Positions 27,047-36,148 are shown, counted from the first letter of the stretch. The stretch: 64,000 bases of DNA from Collinsella sp. (GCA_019414565.1 DXLU01000029.1:1-64000), one strand, 5' to 3'. Program-made: numbers and translations. The notes: a model not told the origin generated them from the letters alone.

Positions 27047-27982
27047 ATGGAAAGCCGCAAGCCGTATCTCGCCACCCTGCCCGGACTCATCCTGGGTTGT
27101 CTTGTTTGCTGTGCACTCTGGGGATCGGCGTTTCCCTGCATCAAGATCGGCTACGCGCTCTTTGGTATCCCGGCGCACGATAGCGCCTCGCAGCTGCTCT
27201 TTGCGGGCTTGCGCTTCACGCTTGCCGGCGCCCTGGTTATCGTTGGGATGAGTGCGGCCCAACGCCGCCCCCTCATTCCGCAGGCTCGCGACATCAAGCC
27301 CATCTTTGTCTTGTCGCTCTTCCAGACTATCGGGCAGTACTTCTTTTTCTATCTGGGCCTCTCGTGCGCCAGCGCCATGTCGAGCTCCATCATCGAGGCC
27401 AGCGCCAACTTCCTCGCAATCCTCTTTGCCGCCCTAGCATTTCACACCGAGAAGCTCAATACGGCCAAGGTGCTTGGCTGTGCGCTGGGCTTTGCCGGCG
27501 TCGCGCTCGTCAACCTCTCGGGCGCAGATGGCACCTTTGGCTTCAGGCTCGATGGCGAGGGCTTTATCCTAGCCTCCACTGTCGCGGGTGCTCTTTCGAC
27601 CTGCCTGATCGGCATCTTCTCGCGCAAGCACGACGGCGTCTTGCTTGCCGGGTGGCAGTTTTTAGTCGGAGGTTTGGTCCTTACCGCCATCGGGTTTTTG
27701 ATGGGCGGCGCGCTCTCCCCCACCGCGATCATCCCCGCCATCGCGCTCATTATCTATATGGCACTCATTTCCGCCGTCGCGTACTCGCTATGGTCGCGTC
27801 TGCTTGCCGTCAACCCCGTCAGCCGTGTGTCGGTCTTTGGCTTTATGAATCCAGTCTTTGGCGTACTGTTAAGCGCGCTGCTGCTCGGCGAGGGCGCTGG
27901 CACGAGCCCTGTGACCGTACTTGTTGCCCTGCTGTTGGTCTGCGGCGGCATCATCATCGTCAACAGGCCCAAAAAGGCCTAA
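27047..27982 (+). CDS. EamA/DMT-family transporter
   Basis: The 311-residue protein has ten hydrophobic segments arranged as two EamA repeats. The first opens with CCALWGSAFPCIKIGYALF; the second includes ALISAVAYSLWSRLLAVNPVSRV and ends FMNPVFGVLLSALLLGEG, the typical drug/metabolite transporter signature. Members export amino acids or other metabolites; the substrate is unknown here. The start at 27047 follows AGGAAGG, just after the purL terminator, so it has its own promoter or depends on read-through. Confidence 0.9.
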   Translation: MESRKPYLATLPGLILGCLVCCALWGSAFPCIKIGYALFGIPAHDSASQLLFAGLRFTLAGALVIVGMSAAQRRPLIPQARDIKPIFVLSLFQTIGQYFFFYLGLSCASAMSSSIIEASANFLAILFAALAFHTEKLNTAKVLGCALGFAGVALVNLSGADGTFGFRLDGEGFILASTVAGALSTCLIGIFSRKHDGVLLAGWQFLVGGLVLTAIGFLMGGALSPTAIIPAIALIIYMALISAVAYSLWSRLLAVNPVSRVSVFGFMNPVFGVLLSALLLGEGAGTSPVTVLVALLLVCGGIIIVNRPKKA

Positions 27983-28083
27983 TGAACTGCCCTTATTTAG
28001 CAGAGCGGATTCACATACTTTAGTTTAATGGAGTACATCGGAGAGCCGAGGGCCGCCACGCACGCCAGCGTGTGCCCCTTTTC

Positions 28084-29235
28084 CTAGCGTATCTGAACGC
28101 CGGCTTTCTTCTTCTCGCGCTTTACGCGGTAGAGCTCCGCGTCGGCAGCACGAAGCAAGTCTTGCCAGGTATCGACGCCATCACCAACCCGTGCGTAGCC
28201 GATGGACATCCGCAACAGATACGGAACCTCGGCGCGCGCGAGCTCATCGTTGATTGTCGCGCACAGATGCATGATATCCTGTTCCGCCACTGCCTTTTGG
28301 AGCACCACGAACTCATCGCCACCATAACGTGCGATAAAGCCGCCAGACGCCGAGCAGACTTCTTTGAGCGCAGCGGATATGACCTGAAGAGCGTGGTCGC
28401 CCTCCACATGCCCATAGCGATCGTTAATCTGCTTAAAGCCGTCGGCGTCCATCATAAGCAGATATACATCTTCGGCCTGATCCACATTTGAGAAGAGCGA
28501 CAGCATATAGGTCTCAAAACGGTTGCGATTGTTAAGTCCAGTCAACGGGTCGGTCGAGATGAGCTGCTCCTGGTAGATGATGTAGAGCAGCAACATGCTA
28601 ATCATTATGCCGACACAAAGGCCGGGCACCGAGTATACGACCTGAAAGGTACCGCCCACCAGGGCCGGAATGGCGAAAAATGCCAAGGTTCGATAGATGG
28701 CCTTCGTCTGCAGGCTCTCGACCCTGCGAGATTGCACAAATGCATGCAGGGACGTATGTATAACGTAACAGTAGCTGACGATGGGCTGGATCATATAGGC
28801 AAAGCCGCGACGATACACGCCCTGCGAATCGATATAGAACAGGGCGTGCGTCCAGTAACTGGTAAACGCCAGCACGACCACCAGAGCCGTAGGCAACGCT
28901 ACAAGCACCACCCTATAGCGCGAGGTCAAAAGGCGAGAACCCTGCACCGTCTCGGAATAGATAAACCAAATGAGACACGCGATAGCAAAGAGCGAAAACG
29001 AAACCGCGTTGGAAATCCAGTTGGCAGCAATGCCCAACGTGCCGTCCACACCGTCCGAAAGCGTCCAGATCATATCGAATAATATGTACGCGGCAGAGGT
29101 GTAGCCAAGCATGCTAAACAATAGCTGCTGGGTGCTCGAGAACAAGGAGCGACGACTTCGCACGGCAAGCCCGATAAGAACAATCATGCATAGCACGAAT
29201 ATCTCAATCTTGAGTGCCTTAACCACTAGCGCCAT
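28084..29235 (-). CDS. Membrane-bound GGDEF diguanylate cyclase
   Basis: The N-terminal ~210 residues contain about six or seven hydrophobic segments with short loops, a sensor module of unknown ligand. The C-terminal ~165 residues are a GGDEF domain starting DPLTGLNNRNRFE, with the intact active site RYGGDEFVVL and the metal-binding DADGFKQIND. No RxxD inhibitory site is obvious just upstream. It should make cyclic-di-GMP at the membrane. The start is uncertain: ATG at 29235 has AAGGG immediately beside it, while GTG at 29226 has better spacing. Confidence 0.9.
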   Translation of the reverse strand: MALVVKALKIEIFVLCMIVLIGLAVRSRRSLFSSTQQLLFSMLGYTSAAYILFDMIWTLSDGVDGTLGIAANWISNAVSFSLFAIACLIWFIYSETVQGSRLLTSRYRVVLVALPTALVVVLAFTSYWTHALFYIDSQGVYRRGFAYMIQPIVSYCYVIHTSLHAFVQSRRVESLQTKAIYRTLAFFAIPALVGGTFQVVYSVPGLCVGIMISMLLLYIIYQEQLISTDPLTGLNNRNRFETYMLSLFSNVDQAEDVYLLMMDADGFKQINDRYGHVEGDHALQVISAALKEVCSASGGFIARYGGDEFVVLQKAVAEQDIMHLCATINDELARAEVPYLLRMSIGYARVGDGVDTWQDLLRAADAELYRVKREKKKAGVQIR

Positions 29236-29289
29236 CCCTTCAATACCCAAGTGGTCAGAATCGCCCAATTCGAATCAGGGCAATAAACA

Positions 29290-29316
29290 CCCCTTTACTC
29301 CACAGGGGTAAAGGGG
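29290..29316. other. Hairpin upstream of the GGDEF gene
   Basis: CCCCTTTAC (29290-29298) pairs perfectly with GTAAAGGGG (29308-29316). It lies in the probable leader of the GGDEF gene; TATTAT just upstream on the minus strand (within 29313-29322) may be a -10 box. Confidence 0.45.
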
Positions 29317-29327
29317 ATAATAGCAGA

Positions 29328-29367
29328 GCGCCCGAACATCACTGCAAAACAGTTTCTGTTCGGGCGC
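29328..29367 (-). terminator. Terminator-like hairpin after kdgT
   Basis: GCGCCCGAAC (29328-29337) pairs perfectly with GTTCGGGCGC (29358-29367), with an inner ACTG/CAGT stem. It lies about 50 bases beyond the kdgT stop. The following sequence on the minus strand is only moderately T-rich. Confidence 0.6.
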
Positions 29368-29416
29368 CCATACGGCGCGAATTGCACACGCCGGCATCAT
29401 TGATGGGTATCGATTG

Positions 29417-30439
29417 CTACTCGCCATCGATGTCAGTCGCGACGGCCTCCTCTATGGCCTCGACACCGACAGGCGACAGATCCTCCTTGCCTTGGCAGAA
29501 CTTCTTGTCGACCCAGCCAGTCAGAATCGGAGCCATGATCGCCGTGATGATAACGGCGGTGGCGATCTGAGCGTACGCGATGGGCGCAAGCTCGGCGTAG
29601 CGCGGTGCGACCTCAGCAAGAGCAACCGGCGTGGTCATAGCCGTGCCGGCGATGGTGGAGCAGGCAACGGCGGCCTTGCCGTTGCCGCCGCACAAGCGCT
29701 CGAACGCAAAGGTGATGGGACCGACGACAAACAGCGTGACAAGGCCCAGCAAGATGCCGGAAATACCGCCGGTGATAAAGCTCGACAGGCTCATGGACGC
29801 ACCGAGCTGAAATCCGATGACGGCAATCGCGGGATTGGCACCGGGAACCAGCAGGTTCTTGATAAACGGGAACAGGTTGCCCAGAACCATGCCAATAACG
29901 AGTGGCAAGATGGAGCCGATAATGGTGCCAATGGGAATGTTGGCGAGGCCGGAAACACCGAGGATGATCATCGTGACGGCGGGGCCAGCCGTAAAGAACA
30001 GGATACCGACGGCGCCCTGCTCAGACTCATCACCGAACTCGCCCATGATGCCCGTATAGAGCGCCATGTTGCAAAACGTGATGCCGCCGATGATAGACAC
30101 GGAGCTCAGACCCAGGAAGTTGTCGTTAAAGAAATATGCCACGCCCAGGCCGAGAGCCGCTGCGACGACCAGCTTGGGGATCAGCACGACGATACCGGTC
30201 TTGATGGCACCCGGCGTGGACTTAAAGCTGATGCCGGCGCCCACAAACAGCAGGATCGCGGCGACGATGGCATTGGAGCCACCGCGGCAGGCAGCCGTAA
30301 AGAAGCCGCCGATCTCAAAAACCTGCGGGCAGAAGGTGTTGAGCAAAAGACCGACGATCATCGGATAGATCATGATGTCGCCCGGGATGCGCGGGACCTT
30401 GAATTTCTTTTGCTCGTTGGCGGTCGCTTCCTGTGCCAT
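29417..30439 (-). CDS. kdgT: 2-keto-3-deoxygluconate permease
   Basis: The 340-residue membrane protein belongs to the KdgT family, which imports 2-keto-3-deoxygluconate, a product of pectin or uronate breakdown, by proton symport. Hydrophobic segments span the length, and the family features PRIPGDIMIYPMIVGLLLN near the N-terminus and GGITFCNMALYTGIMGEFGD in the middle are present. GGGGG precedes the ATG at 30439. No kduI, kdgK or eda lies nearby, so the catabolic genes must be elsewhere. A TGGTACCA palindrome lies upstream. Confidence 0.9.
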   Translation of the reverse strand: MAQEATANEQKKFKVPRIPGDIMIYPMIVGLLLNTFCPQVFEIGGFFTAACRGGSNAIVAAILLFVGAGISFKSTPGAIKTGIVVLIPKLVVAAALGLGVAYFFNDNFLGLSSVSIIGGITFCNMALYTGIMGEFGDESEQGAVGILFFTAGPAVTMIILGVSGLANIPIGTIIGSILPLVIGMVLGNLFPFIKNLLVPGANPAIAVIGFQLGASMSLSSFITGGISGILLGLVTLFVVGPITFAFERLCGGNGKAAVACSTIAGTAMTTPVALAEVAPRYAELAPIAYAQIATAVIITAIMAPILTGWVDKKFCQGKEDLSPVGVEAIEEAVATDIDGE

Positions 30440-30507
30440 GAAACCCCCATTTCCGCTGACGGGGTACAAAAGCCCACGTCACGCTTTGCTACAGTAAAGT
30501 TTGACCA

Positions 30508-30515
30508 TGGTACCA
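30508..30515. promoter_or_regulatory. Possible operator upstream of kdgT
   Basis: TGGTACCA is a perfect eight-base palindrome about 70 bases upstream of kdgT, next to a further TGGTC half-site on the minus strand. It resembles GntR-family hexuronate operators only loosely. Confidence 0.25.
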
Positions 30516-30558
30516 GAAGAAATAGACCAGCTCGGTGAGAAATTCGATTCGTTGGACA

Positions 30559-30577
30559 GGGGCGCTAAACGTGCCCC
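30559..30577 (-). terminator. Short hairpin after azlD
   Basis: GGGGCGC (30559-30565) pairs with GTGCCCC (30571-30577), including one wobble pair, with a five-base loop. It lies directly after the azlD stop. There is no T-run, so it is a weak candidate. Confidence 0.35.
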
Positions 30578-30581
30578 GCTC

Positions 30582-30905
30582 TTATATGAGGCTCAAAACG
30601 ATATAGAACACGATGCCCGAAACACAGCACCACAGCATCGATTTTGTCTTGACCGCCACGGCCACGACGCCGGCAGCCGCAATCCAGGGAACCAAGGCAG
30701 GCCAGGGTCCCGCGTCGAACGCGCCGGGGCTCACCAAGTCGTTGGCGACCAGCGCGGCAAAGGCAGCGGGCGGGATATAACCCAGGGCCTCGGTAATGCG
30801 GGGCGACAGCGTTCTCCCGCGCAAGGCAAACGCCGGCGCGATGCGAAAGAACGCGATAGCAGCCCACGACGACAGCCACAGAACCAAGAACTCGTTAACG
30901 GGCAT
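30582..30905 (-). CDS. azlD: Branched-chain amino acid export subunit AzlD
   Basis: The 107-residue protein has four hydrophobic segments and the family features RIAPAFALRGRTLSPRITEALGYIPPAAFAALVANDL. AzlD works with AzlC to export branched-chain amino acids or analogues such as azaleucine. The ATG at 30905 overlaps the azlC stop by 11 bases and has GAGGTG upstream. A much longer frame starting at 31139 only adds antisense-like sequence inside azlC. Confidence 0.88.
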   Translation of the reverse strand: MPVNEFLVLWLSSWAAIAFFRIAPAFALRGRTLSPRITEALGYIPPAAFAALVANDLVSPGAFDAGPWPALVPWIAAAGVVAVAVKTKSMLWCCVSGIVFYIVLSLI

Positions 30906-31587
30906 CGCGGGCACCTCTTCCGTCAAATACAGCATCGCACGCCAACGCAATGGCAATGCCGGCCACGACGCTTGCCGGCACGGCAATATTCGTGAGGCCC
31001 AAGAACTTGCATACGGCGACGGACACCGCGCCCGAAACCGCCGCGACAACGTTGCCGCGCGACAGCCGCTGCGAAAAGAGCAGGCAGATAAAGAGCGAGG
31101 TGCAGACAAAGGCTGCAATGGCGGTGGGAACATCGACAACGGCGCCGACGATGGCGCCCATCGTACACGAAACGCCCCATGTTGCGATGAGAATCACGTT
31201 GAGCACGAAGGACTCGCGCGGGCCCCAATCCTCCCCTTCAACCAACTTGGCAAGCGAGATGCCATATGCCTCCTCGGTAAGTGTCGCGGCAACAGCCAGC
31301 GTCTGACGCTTCGAGGCACCCGTCAGATGCGGCGCGATCGATGCCGAGTAAAGCGCAAAGCGCGAGGAGATGGCAGCAACGCTCGCGACGATCGATGCTG
31401 CAGGCACGCCCGCCAGCCAAAGATTGCAGATCATAAACTGGCCGCTGCCCGTCACAAACGTGCTGCTCAGAGCAAAGACCATCCAGGGCTCCATTCCCGT
31501 CTGCCCCATGATCATTCCGCACGGCGCGCCTATTGCAATATAGGTAAGCATCACTGGCCAGACGATTTTAAAGATCCTAAGGACCAT
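30895..31587 (-). CDS. azlC: Branched-chain amino acid exporter AzlC
   Basis: The 230-residue membrane protein of the AzlC/YgaZ family contains APCGMIMGQTGMEPWMVFALS near the N-terminus, ISSRFALYSASIAPHL and LTEEAYGISL, all typical of the family. It forms the large subunit of the AzlCD exporter. The start at 31587 is supported by GGGAG; a 23-residue extension upstream is possible but unlikely. It is divergent from the HD-domain gene, with an 11-bp inverted repeat between them. Confidence 0.9.
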   Translation of the reverse strand: MVLRIFKIVWPVMLTYIAIGAPCGMIMGQTGMEPWMVFALSSTFVTGSGQFMICNLWLAGVPAASIVASVAAISSRFALYSASIAPHLTGASKRQTLAVAATLTEEAYGISLAKLVEGEDWGPRESFVLNVILIATWGVSCTMGAIVGAVVDVPTAIAAFVCTSLFICLLFSQRLSRGNVVAAVSGAVSVAVCKFLGLTNIAVPASVVAGIAIALACDAVFDGRGARDAR

Positions 31588-31646
31588 GCCACTCCCATTC
31601 TGGTAAGTCGTCTGCAGCGCGCCTTGCAACGCAGCAGAAATATCAA

Positions 31647-31682
31647 CCGGTGGCAATAAAGTTCACCTACAATTGCCACCGG
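31647..31682. promoter_or_regulatory. Perfect 11-bp inverted repeat between azlC and the HD gene
   Basis: CCGGTGGCAAT (31647-31657) and ATTGCCACCGG (31672-31682) are separated by 14 bases in the 126-base divergent promoter region. It could be a two-turn operator or an RNA hairpin in the leader of the HD gene. Confidence 0.5.
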
Positions 31683-31713
31683 ATCGAAAGACACAACTTT
31701 TTAGGAAGTCATT

Positions 31714-32526
31714 ATGACAGCTATCGATCGAGACCGGGCGCGCGCGGCCTTCAAAAGCTACACCGATGCCTACGACGCCACCAACCCACGCATCGCGCTC
31801 AAAATCGAGCATACGTACCACGTGGCCGAGGCATGCGATGCCGTAGCGCGCGAGCAGGGCTGGTCGTCAGAAGATATTGACCTGGCATGGCTTTGCGGCC
31901 TGCTACACGATATGGGCCGCTTTGAGCAGTTGCGGCGCTGGGACACCTTTAAGGACGCCGAGAGCATGAGCCATGCAGCGCTGGGCATCGAGGTCCTCTT
32001 TGGCGAGAATCCCGCCGATGCACCCGCCGTAACGAGCATCCGCGACTTTATCGATGACCCGGCAGAGGACGAACTGATCCGCGCGAGCATCGCCCACCAC
32101 AGTGATTTTCGCCTGCCCACGGAACTCGACACCCGTACACGGAGCTTCTGCGAGATCGTGCGCGATGGCGACAAGATCGACATTATGCGCACCATCGCCG
32201 ACAGCACCGTCGACACCATCCTCAAGGTGGATGAGGACACGTTTCTCGCCAGCCACTTCTCGACACCGGCGCTTACCGCCTTTGACGAGCACCGCTGCGT
32301 CGCACGCGATGAGCGCGATGAGCCCGCAGACTACCTGGTGGGACTCATCTGCTTTATGTTTGAGCTCGTCTATCCAGCGAGCCGCGCGCTGGCGCGCAAA
32401 CAGGGCGATATCCACCGCCTGCTCGACGCGCCCTTTGGCATTACGCGGCCCTTTACCGACCCCGCCACGCAGGCAACCTGGAGCCGCCTAAAGGACGAGA
32501 TGCGCGACTGGCTGACGCGCGCTTAG
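31714..32526 (+). CDS. HD-domain phosphohydrolase
   Basis: The 270-residue soluble protein has an HD domain: His in IEHTYHVAE (about residue 33), the HD pair in LLHDMGRFEQ (about 70-71), and AHHSDFRLP with a downstream Asp in RDGDKIDIMR. Proteins of this kind cleave phosphoester bonds in nucleotides; the substrate is not evident. AGGAAG lies upstream of the ATG. Its stop overlaps the etfA stop by four bases on the opposite strand. Confidence 0.85.
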   Translation: MTAIDRDRARAAFKSYTDAYDATNPRIALKIEHTYHVAEACDAVAREQGWSSEDIDLAWLCGLLHDMGRFEQLRRWDTFKDAESMSHAALGIEVLFGENPADAPAVTSIRDFIDDPAEDELIRASIAHHSDFRLPTELDTRTRSFCEIVRDGDKIDIMRTIADSTVDTILKVDEDTFLASHFSTPALTAFDEHRCVARDERDEPADYLVGLICFMFELVYPASRALARKQGDIHRLLDAPFGITRPFTDPATQATWSRLKDEMRDWLTRA

Positions 32527-33728
32527 CGCTCAAGCTGAGCTAGCAGCTCCTCAACGATCTCAACGGCATCGCCGACGACCTTGTACTGGGCGGCACCAAA
32601 GATGGGGGCATCCGGGTCCTCATTGATGGCGACAATGCACTCCGCCCCACCGATGCCGGCGAGATGCTGGATAGCGCCCGAGACACCGATGCTCACGAGG
32701 AGCTTGGGCGAGACCGATACACCCGTCTGGCCAATTTGGTGGCGATACTCCAGCCAGCCGGCCTCCACCACGGGGCGCGTGCAGCCAAGCTCGGCACCCA
32801 GAGCCTCGGCAAGCTTTCGCATCAGCGGTAGGTTTTTCTTGGAGCCGATGCCGCGGCCCACCACGACTAGACGCTCGGCATCGGCAATTGAGGCCTGCTG
32901 TCCCCACTCCTCGGCGGGAATCGAGATCTCGACACGGGCCTTAACGTCATCCGCTAGCACTACCTGGGCAATCGTGCCGGAGCGGCTATAGTCAAACTCG
33001 GGCGCCTTAAAGATGCCGGGGCGCACCGTTGCCATCTGAGGACGGTGGTTGGGGCAGATAATGGTGGCCATCAGGTTGCCGCCAAACGCCGGGCGCGTCT
33101 GCTGCAGCAGACCCGTCTCCGTATCCATCGAAAGCACCGTGCAATCGGCCGTAAGGCCCGTCTGCAAGCGCACGGCCACACCGGGCGCCAGCTCGCGACC
33201 AAAGGCGGTCGCGCCGTACAGAATGGCCTCGGGCTTGCGCTCGGCTACCAAATCGCAGATCAAGCGGGCGTAGACCTCCGCGTCGTTCTGACGCAGGCGC
33301 TCGTCACGACAGACCAGAACTTCGTCCGCACCGGCGCAAATCAGATGCTCCAGGTCCCCGAGTGAGCCCTCGGGGCTCATGCCGACCAGTGCCACCAGAC
33401 GGCAGCCGCGGGCATCGGCAAGCTCGCGCCCCTTGCCCATGAGCTCGAAGGCCACGGATGCAACGGCATCGTGCTCGTCAGTCTGCACGAAGATCCAGAT
33501 GTCTCGACATGCGTCAAGGTCTGCCGCGCCGGCGGCCTCGTCGCGCTCAATCGAGATGGCGTTGACGGGGCAGGCGTCGACGCACCCACCGCACAGGATA
33601 CAGCCGTCGGTTACGCGGGCACAGCGATTGGGGCGCTCACCCTCCACCACAATGCCGCCCGAGGCGCAGGCGCGAACGCAGCGACCGCAGCCGATACAGG
33701 CTTCGCTATCGATAATCAGCCCGCTCAT
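32523..33728 (-). CDS. etfA: Electron transfer flavoprotein alpha subunit with N-terminal ferredoxin domain
   Basis: The 401-residue protein begins with a two-cluster ferredoxin domain: CxxCxxCxxxC at Cys11, 14, 17, 21 and again at Cys43, 46, 49, 53. The rest is an EtfA/FixB protein, with the C-terminal FAD-binding region visible in VVGRGIGSKKN and SIGVSGAIQHLAGI. An EtfA with two [4Fe-4S] sites is typical of electron-bifurcating complexes that contact ferredoxin. Its ATG follows the etfB stop directly. It is the last gene of the lactate dehydrogenase operon. Confidence 0.93.
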   Translation of the reverse strand: MSGLIIDSEACIGCGRCVRACASGGIVVEGERPNRCARVTDGCILCGGCVDACPVNAISIERDEAAGAADLDACRDIWIFVQTDEHDAVASVAFELMGKGRELADARGCRLVALVGMSPEGSLGDLEHLICAGADEVLVCRDERLRQNDAEVYARLICDLVAERKPEAILYGATAFGRELAPGVAVRLQTGLTADCTVLSMDTETGLLQQTRPAFGGNLMATIICPNHRPQMATVRPGIFKAPEFDYSRSGTIAQVVLADDVKARVEISIPAEEWGQQASIADAERLVVVGRGIGSKKNLPLMRKLAEALGAELGCTRPVVEAGWLEYRHQIGQTGVSVSPKLLVSIGVSGAIQHLAGIGGAECIVAINEDPDAPIFGAAQYKVVGDAVEIVEELLAQLER

Positions 33729-34544
33729 CTATGCCATCCCCTCGATAATCTTGGCAAGTTTTACCGCCTGCTCGGACGCCGTTCCCTCGACGGCCTCGCA
33801 CGTTTGGTCACGGTCGGGCACAAACGAGCGCACGACCTGCGTCGGTGATCCGGCAAGGCCGCAACGCGAGGGGTCGGCGTTTACGTCGGCAGCGCTGGCC
33901 ACGCGCACGCCTGCATCCTCGGCCGCGCGAATACCGGCAATACTCGGCATGCGCAGCTGGCCAATCTCCTTGGCAGTCGTCATCGCACACGGCATCTCCA
34001 GGTACACCGTCTCCTCGCCGGCATCGCAGCCGTGAACGAGCGCCAGCGAGCCACACGTCGTAAATCCCGCGCTCTGCACACAGCTCACGTCGGTCACGCA
34101 GGGGACCCCAAAGGCGCCGGCCAGCTCGGGGCCGATCTGGGCCGTATCGCCGTCCACTGCCATCTTGCCACAGATGAGCAGGTCAAAGTCCTCATCGAGT
34201 GCCTCGATGCCGCATTTGAGGGCATAGGTGGTGGCTAGGGTATCGGCGCCCGCAAAGGCGCGATCGGTCAGCAGCAGCGCGTCGTCGGCACCGCGGGCGA
34301 TGCAGTCGCGCAGCAGCGATTCGGTCGCGGGGATGCCCATCGACACCACCGTCACACGCACGTCCATGCCAAAGCCGATAAAGTCGTCCTTCAGCGCTAG
34401 CGCACATTCGAGGGCACTTGCATCGAAGGGATTAATGACCGCCTGCTTGCCATCACGCACGATAGTATTGGTCTTGGGGTCCATCTTGACCTCGGTGCTT
34501 CCGGGCACCGCCTTGACGCACACCACCATATGGAAATCACTCAT
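33729..34544 (-). CDS. etfB: Electron transfer flavoprotein beta subunit
   Basis: The 271-residue EtfB/FixA protein partners with the downstream EtfA. It opens with the family sequence HMVVCVKAVPGSTEVKMDP, followed by INPFDASALECALALK and KMAVDGDTAQIGPELA, regions that contact the adenine nucleotide or bifurcating FAD in relatives. The ATG at 34544 has AAGGGGG at good spacing; a GTG two codons earlier is an alternative. It starts two bases after the dehydrogenase stop, whose 3' end holds the ribosome site. Confidence 0.93.
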   Translation of the reverse strand: MSDFHMVVCVKAVPGSTEVKMDPKTNTIVRDGKQAVINPFDASALECALALKDDFIGFGMDVRVTVVSMGIPATESLLRDCIARGADDALLLTDRAFAGADTLATTYALKCGIEALDEDFDLLICGKMAVDGDTAQIGPELAGAFGVPCVTDVSCVQSAGFTTCGSLALVHGCDAGEETVYLEMPCAMTTAKEIGQLRMPSIAGIRAAEDAGVRVASAADVNADPSRCGLAGSPTQVVRSFVPDRDQTCEAVEGTASEQAVKLAKIIEGMA

Positions 34545-34546
34545 CT

Positions 34547-36148
34547 TCACGCGCCCCCTTTCTGGACGAGTTCATCCAAGAGCTTCTCCGTAAACAGGTT
34601 GCCGCGACCCAGCTGGCCGGCAGGATCGAGCTGGAGTTTGAGGCGCGCCGACTCGACCATGGCCTCGTGGCCGTACATCGTCTCCAAGAAGCCCGCCTTG
34701 ATCTTGCCGACGCCGTGTTCGGCAGAAACGGCACCGCCCATGGCCGTGACCTCGGAAGCCCACTGGGCAAAGAGCTCTCCACCACGACGGTAGTCTTGCG
34801 CATCGCGCGGCAGGATGTTCACATGCAGATGGTTGTTCCCGATGTGTCCCCAGGCAGCAGACTCAAGCCCGCTTTCGGCCAGCGTGCGGCGATAGAGGGC
34901 CACGACATCGGCAAGGCGTGCATTGGGCACCGACATGTCCGAGCCCAGCTTGGTAATGGTGGGGTCGATGCGGCGACGCTCGTCAATGAGCATATTGACG
35001 CTCTCGGGGACCGCGTGGCGGAAGAACCGCTGGCACTCGCGATCGACTTCGGTGCGGGCGACCCATGTCGCATCGTCGCGGCCGCCCGCAAACTCCAGCA
35101 CCCATCCAAGGTGGTACAGCTCCTCGGTCGCCTGCGCCTCGTCATCGCAGTCGAGCTCCACGTAGACACAGACCTTTGCCTCGTCGTCGAGCGCCGGCAG
35201 CGAGGCAAACGCTGTCGACTGCTCGCGCTGGCGACGTAGAATATCCAGGGCGCCAGCATCGAAGTACTCGATGGCAGCCGCATGGGACAGGACAGGGCGC
35301 ACGGAATCGGTAAAGGACACCGCCTTGTCCTCGCTATCGAAAAAGCAACTCACACCCCATACGACCGAAGGTGCCGCCTGCAGGGCAATCTCGAGCTCGG
35401 TGATAACGCCGAGCGTGCCGCACGCGCCGATAAAGAGGTCGATGGCGTCCATTTCGTCCGCAACGAAATAGCCTGAGGCATTTTTTGTCTCGGGCATGGT
35501 ATAGCCGGGAAGATCGAGCTCGAGCGTACGGCCCGCTGCCGTCACGAGCGACAGGTGGCGGCCCTGGGCAAAAGCCTCGCCGCGCTGAAGCTCAAGCAAA
35601 TCGCCATCAGCCAGTGCGACGTGGAGTCCCGTGATATGTGGGCGCATGGGACCGTAGGCGTAGCTGCGGGCACCAGAGGCGTTACATGCCGCCATGCCGC
35701 CCAGACAGGCAGACGCCTCGGTGGGATCGGTGGGAAAGAACTGCTCGGGGGCCTCTTGGAACTCCTCGTAGGCCTCAAGCGATGCCTGGTCCCAACCAGC
35801 AGTCGGCAGCACCTTCTTGCTCAGCTGCTTGCGCAGCTCCGAGAGCACAACGCCCGGCTCCACGCGCAGCAGAAATTGGCCTTGTTCATCGCGGCGAAGG
35901 CCCAAGTAGCGATTCATACGGGAAGTATTGAGGATATGCCCGCCGTGGGGCACGGCACCGGCAGCAAGGCCGGTTCGGGCGCCCTGAACCGTTACCGGGA
36001 CACGCTCGGCATGGAGCTTTTCCAAAATGGCACGGACCTCGTCTTCCGTTGTCGGAAACGAGATGCTCGAGGCCTCGCCCGATGCGCGAGACTCATCGCG
36101 ACCATACTCTTCGAACTCGTCGGTGAAGGGTTTGATGGTTGCAGACAC
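34547..36148 (-). CDS. FAD-linked D-lactate/glycolate dehydrogenase (GlcD/LctD type)
   Basis: The 533-residue protein has an N-terminal FAD-binding PCMH domain (PVTVQGARTGLAAGAVPHGG near residues 50-72; CLGGMAACNASGARSYAYG near 150) and a C-terminal FAD-oxidase domain with GHIGNNHLHVNILP and SAEHGVGKIK. It oxidises a 2-hydroxyacid, most likely lactate. Its place ahead of etfB and a ferredoxin-bearing etfA matches the electron-confurcating lactate dehydrogenase/Etf complex known from Acetobacterium woodii, in which ferredoxin oxidation drives NAD+-dependent lactate oxidation. The GTG start has AAGGGGGAG upstream. Confidence 0.9.
   Translation of the reverse strand: MSATIKPFTDEFEEYGRDESRASGEASSISFPTTEDEVRAILEKLHAERVPVTVQGARTGLAAGAVPHGGHILNTSRMNRYLGLRRDEQGQFLLRVEPGVVLSELRKQLSKKVLPTAGWDQASLEAYEEFQEAPEQFFPTDPTEASACLGGMAACNASGARSYAYGPMRPHITGLHVALADGDLLELQRGEAFAQGRHLSLVTAAGRTLELDLPGYTMPETKNASGYFVADEMDAIDLFIGACGTLGVITELEIALQAAPSVVWGVSCFFDSEDKAVSFTDSVRPVLSHAAAIEYFDAGALDILRRQREQSTAFASLPALDDEAKVCVYVELDCDDEAQATEELYHLGWVLEFAGGRDDATWVARTEVDRECQRFFRHAVPESVNMLIDERRRIDPTITKLGSDMSVPNARLADVVALYRRTLAESGLESAAWGHIGNNHLHVNILPRDAQDYRRGGELFAQWASEVTAMGGAVSAEHGVGKIKAGFLETMYGHEAMVESARLKLQLDPAGQLGRGNLFTEKLLDELVQKGGA

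Noticed and set aside
23183..27262. A 1,359-codon open frame on the minus strand across purL
   Set aside because: It is antisense to a complete, motif-rich purL and exists because of strong GC bias at third codon positions. Its composition is Gly/Ala/Leu/Asp/His-rich with no domain.
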